Of a stretch of DNA of 64,000 nt, positions 58,710 to 64,000 are shown in pieces (position 1 is the first letter of the stretch; each line of letters begins with the position of its first letter). The notes below the pieces were generated by a model. The model searched no databases. It was not told where the DNA came from and saw nothing but the letters and a program-made list of their open reading frames with translations. This stretch comes from Orobanche coerulescens (Eukaryota; Streptophyta; Magnoliopsida; Lamiales; Orobanchaceae), in the NCBI GenBank assembly GCA_033398695.1, contig CM065806.1, forward strand, positions 45,471,001 through 45,535,000, written 5' to 3'. A program made the translations under genes and the position numbers.

Positions 58710-61606
58710 TTAGCTCCTATAGTCCGAATGCTTCCAAGGCTTTCTAGGGTCATTCTTGGTACCCTTCCACCAGTTCTGATGCGCGTCCTTGTTTCGATTA
58801 AGGTATATAGCATGACCTTCGTAGGACTTATCGAAAACTAGGATCCAATCATCTGGATAGGTAACTAAGTCACCTTGCTTGTGCTTGGACTTCATTTTCT
58901 GATGGAGCGGGAGCGTTCCTTCGTCCAACCTTTTCTTAAACTCCTCTGCGGCTTCCTGCACCATTCTGCAACTATTAAATATTTGAGATTCCCTGATAAG
59001 AACAACAAAGTATCTTAGCAGTTCATTATTCCTCCAGTTCTTGATCTCGTCTGCAGTTGGCCGGGAGGTTTATAGCTTGTGGCTTTCGAACGAGGTTCTT
59101 CTAAGGAAACTTAGGGTCCTGAAATTCTGGGCGATCTCCCTGTATCCTGACGTTGTGAGCCGAAGATGCTAAACGATTAATTGCGGCAGTAATGATGTCT
59201 CCTATTGCAGCTTCCAACTCCTTCTCTTGCTCAAGCCTCAATCTCCTAGCAGCTTCCCTTGCCTCTTCTCCCTTTTTTGCGTCATCAAGGTAGGACACCT
59301 TTTCATCAAGACGTTCAAGGATCTCCATAGCACCATACTGTTTTGTCTCAAAACTTGTCATTTTATTCAATAGGGAGGTGAGCACCTGCGACATATCTTG
59401 AATTTTCTTGTCGTGGGCTCGAAGATGGGAACCAGATTCAATAAGAGCAGATGCTGTCTTGGCCTCAGAGACACGAAGTTTTGATTGTTCTTCTAGCAGG
59501 ATCTACTCCTGACGCTGTTGTAATTGGCTAAGGACCTGCTTGAAGACGGTAGGCAGGATGCGGAAGGCTTCCTCAACTTGAGAAACTTCATGCCTCATAC
59601 CAGCCATTTCTTCAACGGCTGACTGATATAACCAATTAATCTCTTTTTCAACAGCATGTAGGGCATTCAAGGCGTCCTGCAAGAAAATAGTTTGGTGGCC
59701 AAGAGCATGCAATTGCTCTTTCTTCTTGGTGGTTCGTGGAGAGTCTGGCTTGGCAAAATTTTCAACTCCATTCAACTGTCTCAAGTTCACATTGGGATGT
59801 GAATTGAGTTGGACATCCTCAGGTATTATACCGTCGTCGGATTCCAAAATAGTTGAGGGTGCGGGAGCTTCAGATGTGGGCTCGGCTGTATTCTCCTGTT
59901 CTGAAATTAGTTCTGAAGACATAGGTACATGAAGGACTGAATCCTCCTATTGTCTCTCAGCGTCCGCCTGCTCCTACAGAGGGACTGATTCCTCATACGG
60001 GATGGCGCTGTTCTGGTCGTCTGTGGCGATAGGCGCGGGTGCCTGTTCTGGGGTTGGTTGTTCCTCCGCTACAGGAGGGACTGAATCCTCGCTATTGAGA
60101 ACATTATTTTGGCTAGAGGTCCCTTGATCTGGCTGGGTTTCCTCACGACTCATTCTCAGACCTGCCTGGAGGGTGTCGTCGTCGTTGTTGTCTGAGTCAT
60201 GATCAGATTTGGGACTGTGGGGATCAGAGCCAATAGATTTTGCTTTTCCTTTCTTGCGGGCGTCTGCCTTGTCCATCAGGTGGCTGGTGATCAACTCTTG
60301 ACAGCACATGTTGTCCCATTGGATCAGGGCCTCAATATCTTGAGAGTCTGTCACTTCCAAGACAAATCGTTCTTCTTCGCACCATTCGCTCCAGTTGTAC
60401 AGAGTGTTGTATGGAGCTAGCCTGTAGGCTTTCCACTGGACAAAGCGTTCATATGCCTGTTCAATTTTTACAGAAAGCAAAGTCTTGTTTTTTATGGAGT
60501 CTGGGGAGGGGCTGCGTACAGCGCTTGTGTCTGTTGTATGCACGGGTTCCTCGACAGGCATGGATTCCTGTGTTGGAGCTGGATCCCGAACAGGGGTTGG
60601 TACCCTGATGGGAGTAGGATCCTGAATGGGTGTGGAATCCCGAATAGGAGATATGGCTATTGGCTCCAAAGGGGCAGCCGACTCGCCAAAGTCTTTTAAG
60701 TTGGCAGATGTCTGAGTATCCGTCGTCGCCGCCAAAGGCTCGGGATCTACTGTCGTGACAGTAGTAGTCATCTATTCCGCAGGGGTTGCGTCCTGGGGGC
60801 TCGATATAGTGGGTTGGGCCATTGAAGGAGCATCCTCGGAGATTTTTGTACCTTTCCATTTTGTGAGTCTTCTTAGCTTCCTTTTCGGCTTCTCACCAGC
60901 AATGGAAGTTTTGCTGTGAGATCTATTTCTTTTCTTTGAAGTCTCCTCGCTCTTGGACTTCGAAGACACATCCCTCGAATCGGCAGATAAGGGCAAATTT
61001 TGGACAAAAGGTCTGTTCGCAATCAGGGGTCCTTTGTTGAAAACGGAGGGTCTGATGCTTCCCATGTATATCCGAGAATTGATCTTCTTTGCATCTTCGG
61101 CTTGCGGAACACTGCATTTTGTCAGAATGTAATTCAGAAGCAAACCAAAAGACTTCTTCTGAGAGGCATGCTTAGAGACTTCTTCCTGCAACCTATTGAG
61201 AATTATTTGACACCATTTGACCTTTTTACAGGTCATGATTGCAACCATCATCCTGAACCTTAAATTGGTGCACATCTCGAACGCACCTGTTCTATTCTCA
61301 ATTACACGGCACCAAAAATTGTGTAAATAAACAAAAGGTAAATAAAAGAGTTTCTTGTGGCAAGAAGTGTGAACCGTTTCAACCGATGCTGAACCGGTGA
61401 AGGATCCATAATAACTGGTCAGGAGTTCTTGGGACCCAAAGGTCTCAAGATCTTCCAATGTCAGGCCATCAGCAGGAAGCCTGTAGAGATTCTGAAGCAG
61501 CTCTTGGTCAACACGGATCTCGACTCCGCGAATGACAACAGTTATGTCAGCAACATTTCCTCCCTGATCAAGCGAGAAGAAACAGACAGCAGCGTTGAGG
61601 TAGAAT
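58710..61606 (-). pseudogene. TE11 extra ORF downstream of pol, about 960 codons, interrupted
   Basis: One frame runs from the TE12 junction (61606) to 59101, broken by stops at about 60772, 59971 and 59500; after a frameshift it resumes 58964-58710 (PDDWILVFDKSYEGHAIYLN). The N-terminal about 190 residues (VVIRGVEIRVDQELLQNLYRLP, HNFWCRVIENRTGAFEMC, FGLLLNYILTKCSVP) resemble the putative plant transposon protein domain. Then come a basic Ser/Lys tract, a Pro-rich repeat (TPIRVPTPVRDPAP), acidic Asp/Ser runs (DHDSDNNDDDT) and an Ala/Glu/Arg coiled coil (EAREAARRLRLEQEKELEAA). It sits in the position of the envelope-like ORF of SIRE elements, but I see no signal peptide or membrane segment. 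Function unknown. Confidence 0.72.
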
Positions 61607-62536
61607 TGTAACACCCCCGATATATTCAAGAATATTACAGCGCCGTAAATCCTTTACATAAGAAGTTATAAGGATGAAGATATAAAAAGACAATAACAGA
61701 TACCAACGTATGAAAGTAACTGAAATAGAATACAAACAGTTCTGGCCAATACTGAAAATACAAATATCCAAAGGAAAAGTATTAATACATCACCCAATCT
61801 AAATCATCACAACCGACGACGTACTTGAGTACTTATTAAAACAACACAATCAATAGACAAATAAACCCGGCCGTAATAACACTCTGCACCCTCGTCGTCA
61901 TGCAGCTCCAGTGGTTGTTTCCCTGCTCTCCTGGATCCTGAATACAAACAAATGTTCACCCCTGAAGGGGTTAGCACAACGATGCTAGTACAAGTACCAC
62001 AACATATTATTCAACATCTCACGAAGAATAATAACAACATGAATGACAAAATACCAACGAGTCTCCTCCTACGAGAAACTCATAAATAACATACACAATG
62101 ATAATCACAACATGATATCACAACATACACATGGTAATTCCGACGATCCAGCGTTCACTGCCTAGAACCCACGATGATCCCATTAGACCAACCCGTGGTG
62201 GAAAAACCCGCCCGATGATCCAGCGCACGCTAGAATAGATCCCCCGATGATCCCGTCGGACCAACACGAGGTGGACATACAACAGCGACATATATGCACA
62301 ACAATATGTATAACATCAATACATAAAACAATTAAGGTACTTGCCTCGATCCGAAGACAAGAATAATACTTCCACGAAAAACGAAACACTCGAAGGTCGC
62401 CCCTTCGATCAATCACGTAGCAAGCTCGAACCTTAAACCAAAGAAATAATATAGAGTTCATATCACATCGTACGAACATCTAACAATCCAAATTACGGTC
62501 GGAAGTTTATAAAACGTATACTGCCTGAACTGCTTA

Positions 62537-62745
62537 ACGTACGTTACGTACCATAGGTAGCATACATTAAGCCTACTCATTAGCGCACGTAAGCTACGAA
62601 GTCTAGCGTACGCTAACCATGTATCGACAATCCTCTCTGATCAGCCGACTAACTCGCCTGATGCCATAACGTACGTTACGTACCAAATGTAGCGTACATT
62701 AACCTTGCCCGTTAGCGTACATAAACTGCAGACCATAGCGTGTGT
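62537..62745 (-). promoter_or_regulatory. TE12 palindrome quartet, tandemly duplicated
   Basis: Cores at 62537, 62560, 62583, 62606 and again at 62669, 62692, 62715, 62738: 23-bp steps in both, the second set being a tandem copy 132 bp away. Both begin with ACGTACGT followed by TACGTACC. Confidence 0.82.
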
Positions 62746-63596
62746 TAAACAAGCATCCGACATTCTCTCACTGGTCAGTCGACTGTTCTGATGGATGATG
62801 AAGCATACGAAATCTTCAGTGATTAACGTATGTTACCTTCTACATAACATGTTCATCAAAACTATGAATGATCTTAGGGATTCAAACATCTTCGAATTCA
62901 AGGAAATGTATATCATCGCAACACTTATATTCAATCTCGATTATCATTCTCATGTGAAGTTCGGGTGATCTAAGGTTGATGCACTATATTCCAATATCAT
63001 CATTACTTTCAGACTTCATCTAAAAGAACTAACAAATCCAACTTATAAGAAAGGATACAACCTTCGATGATTCTTTCTTAAGTCCGTTTATCAAAAGTGA
63101 TATCAATCTCCAAGTATACGATCAATATGGCAACGCTATTCAATATGGTTAATCAATCTCAGAACCTTACTCTCATCATTTGACATAATAGGATTCTACA
63201 ATGATGTTTACAACAATGATATCTTAAGCATAATCATCCCAACTTCTAAATGTGATGTTTGGTCGAATAATTCATCAATGGAACTTAATATCTTGATAGC
63301 ATGATCATCATATCCTTAAGAACATGAAACCAAGGTTGGAGATAGTATAACATACCTTAAGATGAAGGAAACACCGAGACAATAGGTAGAATCCAACTCC
63401 AGTTGCTTGTGTGTCAATCTAAAATGATTCTCCACTTCAATGAGTAATCTCCAATCTTCAATGATCAAGAAAAGTTGTTCTAAAGGTGTTTAAGGGGGCT
63501 GGGATATCTCTGGGCACGAAGTATGCTGAAGGATAGGTGAAATGAACGAGCTGAAATGAAATGGTGTGATATCTTATTTATAATTTTCTGTCCTTA

Positions 63597-63972
63597 ATGT
63601 ATGTTAGCCTTCATGCATAACATATGTTAGCCTCTTAGCGTACGCTACCTAGCATAATTTAGCGTACGCTATCGTCCTGATAGTTAACTGTCCTGATTCT
63701 GACCTTGATTACGTACGTTATACCATCAGGTTACGTACGTAAGTAACACACATTAGCGTACGCTAGACACAATCCTTAGCGTACGTTAACAATCATTGAC
63801 TTCAAAAGTGTCCAGGTTCATCCGAGGGAATCTTATCCGGACCCATGTCCGGGTGGCGCATGTGCTAGCCGCCCAGCTCAATTATTGGGTGGTTAACGCA
63901 CGCTATGCTACATTCGTAGCGTACGCTAACTCAGACTGATAACGTACGTTAGGCTTCCTTGTTAACGTACAT
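63597..63972 (-). promoter_or_regulatory. RCGYRCGY palindromic array, TE12 second module
   Basis: Cores start at 63597, 63620, 63638, 63662, 63711, 63733, 63756, 63779, 63896, 63919, 63942 and 63965: offsets 0, 23, 41, 65, 114, 136, 159, 182, 299, 322, 345, 368. The first two are decayed (ATGTATGT, ACATATGT). Confidence 0.82.
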
Positions 63973-64000
63973 TATCACGTATTTGCATGGGAAAATTTAC

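Larger units (their letters stand above)
56966..61606 (-). mobile_element. TE11: second copia (SIRE/Maximus-like) element, 3' part
   Basis: 3' LTR 56966-58189 (1224 bp, TGTTGGCCAC to ATCCCAACA) and polypurine tract (minus AAAAAGGGGGAAAT), then a long extra ORF upstream of the 3' LTR as in SIRE-type elements. Inserted in TE10 gag (flank ATATT 56961-56965) and cut by TE12 at 61607. No pol is visible. Confidence 0.82.
61607..64000 (-). repeat. TE12: chromovirus LTR, open at the window edge
   Basis: + strand begins TGTAACACCCCCGATATATT followed by ATTACAGCGCCGTAAATCC, the terminus shared with TE2 to TE5, and interrupts the TE11 ORF (flank AGAAT 61602-61606). At least 2394 bp. It carries two promoter-like modules: a TATA sequence at 62506-62515 with palindromes 62537-62745, and a TATA sequence at about 63575-63585 with palindromes 63597-63972. 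No coding sequence. Confidence 0.82.

Noticed and set aside
59726..59932. Plus-strand frames within 59700-61600
   Set aside because: Antisense shadows of the TE11 extra ORF; no family motif.
58710..61606. Envelope glycoprotein of a copia retrovirus-like element
   Set aside because: No signal peptide, membrane helix or cleavage site seen; only the position matches the SIRE envelope-like ORF.
1..64000. Host protein-coding, tRNA or rRNA genes
   Set aside because: None recognised; all protein motifs belong to transposable elements and no cloverleaf or rRNA signature was seen by eye.

Overview
The window is a block of nested transposable elements from a plant nuclear genome, probably a eudicot with a large, repeat-rich genome. 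The evidence is chromodomain-bearing Ty3/gypsy elements of the Del/Tekay type, an Athila-type Ty3 element with a tRNA-Asp primer site, SIRE/Maximus-like Ty1/copia elements, an L1-like LINE with an RNase H tail, a Helitron, hAT-like MITEs and a TS-like SINE. I found no host protein-coding gene, rRNA or tRNA gene. Every recognisable coding region belongs to a mobile element and nearly all are broken. The source species cannot be named from the sequence alone.

Left block (1-44489). A relic chromovirus RT on the + strand (TE6) was hit by TE3 (minus strand; the part in the window runs 10848-36185) and by an Athila element, TE7 (36574-44409, TSD GATAT). TE3 was itself split three times: by a + strand LTR (TE1), which in turn holds the complete + strand chromovirus TE2 (405-9620, TSD CCTAC); by TE4 (13887-23910, TSD CATCA), which has 4.6-5.1 kb LTRs around only 389 bp; and by TE5 (24618-33953, TSD GTATC), a complete but mutated chromovirus. 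One LTR of TE4 carries a 447 bp hAT-like insertion.

Middle (44490-50558). AT-rich sequence holds CGCCTAGGCG-type repeats, a MITE built of GGATATCC palindromes, GAATC/AAT simple repeats interrupted by a non-autonomous Helitron (47839-48637), hAT-like ends and a SINE-like sequence.

Right block (50559-64000). The elements form a one-sided stack, all on the minus strand: LINE (TE8), then chromovirus TE9, copia TE10, copia TE11 and chromovirus LTR TE12. Each is cut by the next and all right-hand ends lie beyond the window.

The most striking signal is a recurrent promoter architecture. Just upstream of the TATA box, the LTRs of TE2, TE3, TE4, TE5, TE9, TE12 and the unrelated copia element TE10 carry arrays of 8-bp palindromic cores RCGYRCGY (ACGTACGT, GCGTACGC, GCGCGCGC and CpG-decay variants). 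These follow a shared spacing: cores at about 0, 23, 41, 64, 115 and 138 bp, and in most a distal quartet at 23-24 bp intervals. The spacers between cores do not look alike. The Athila element has an analogous array of GCCGCGGC palindromes paired at exactly 21 bp. I know of no description of this code. In three elements the TATA box also sits in the loop or stem of a perfect inverted repeat.
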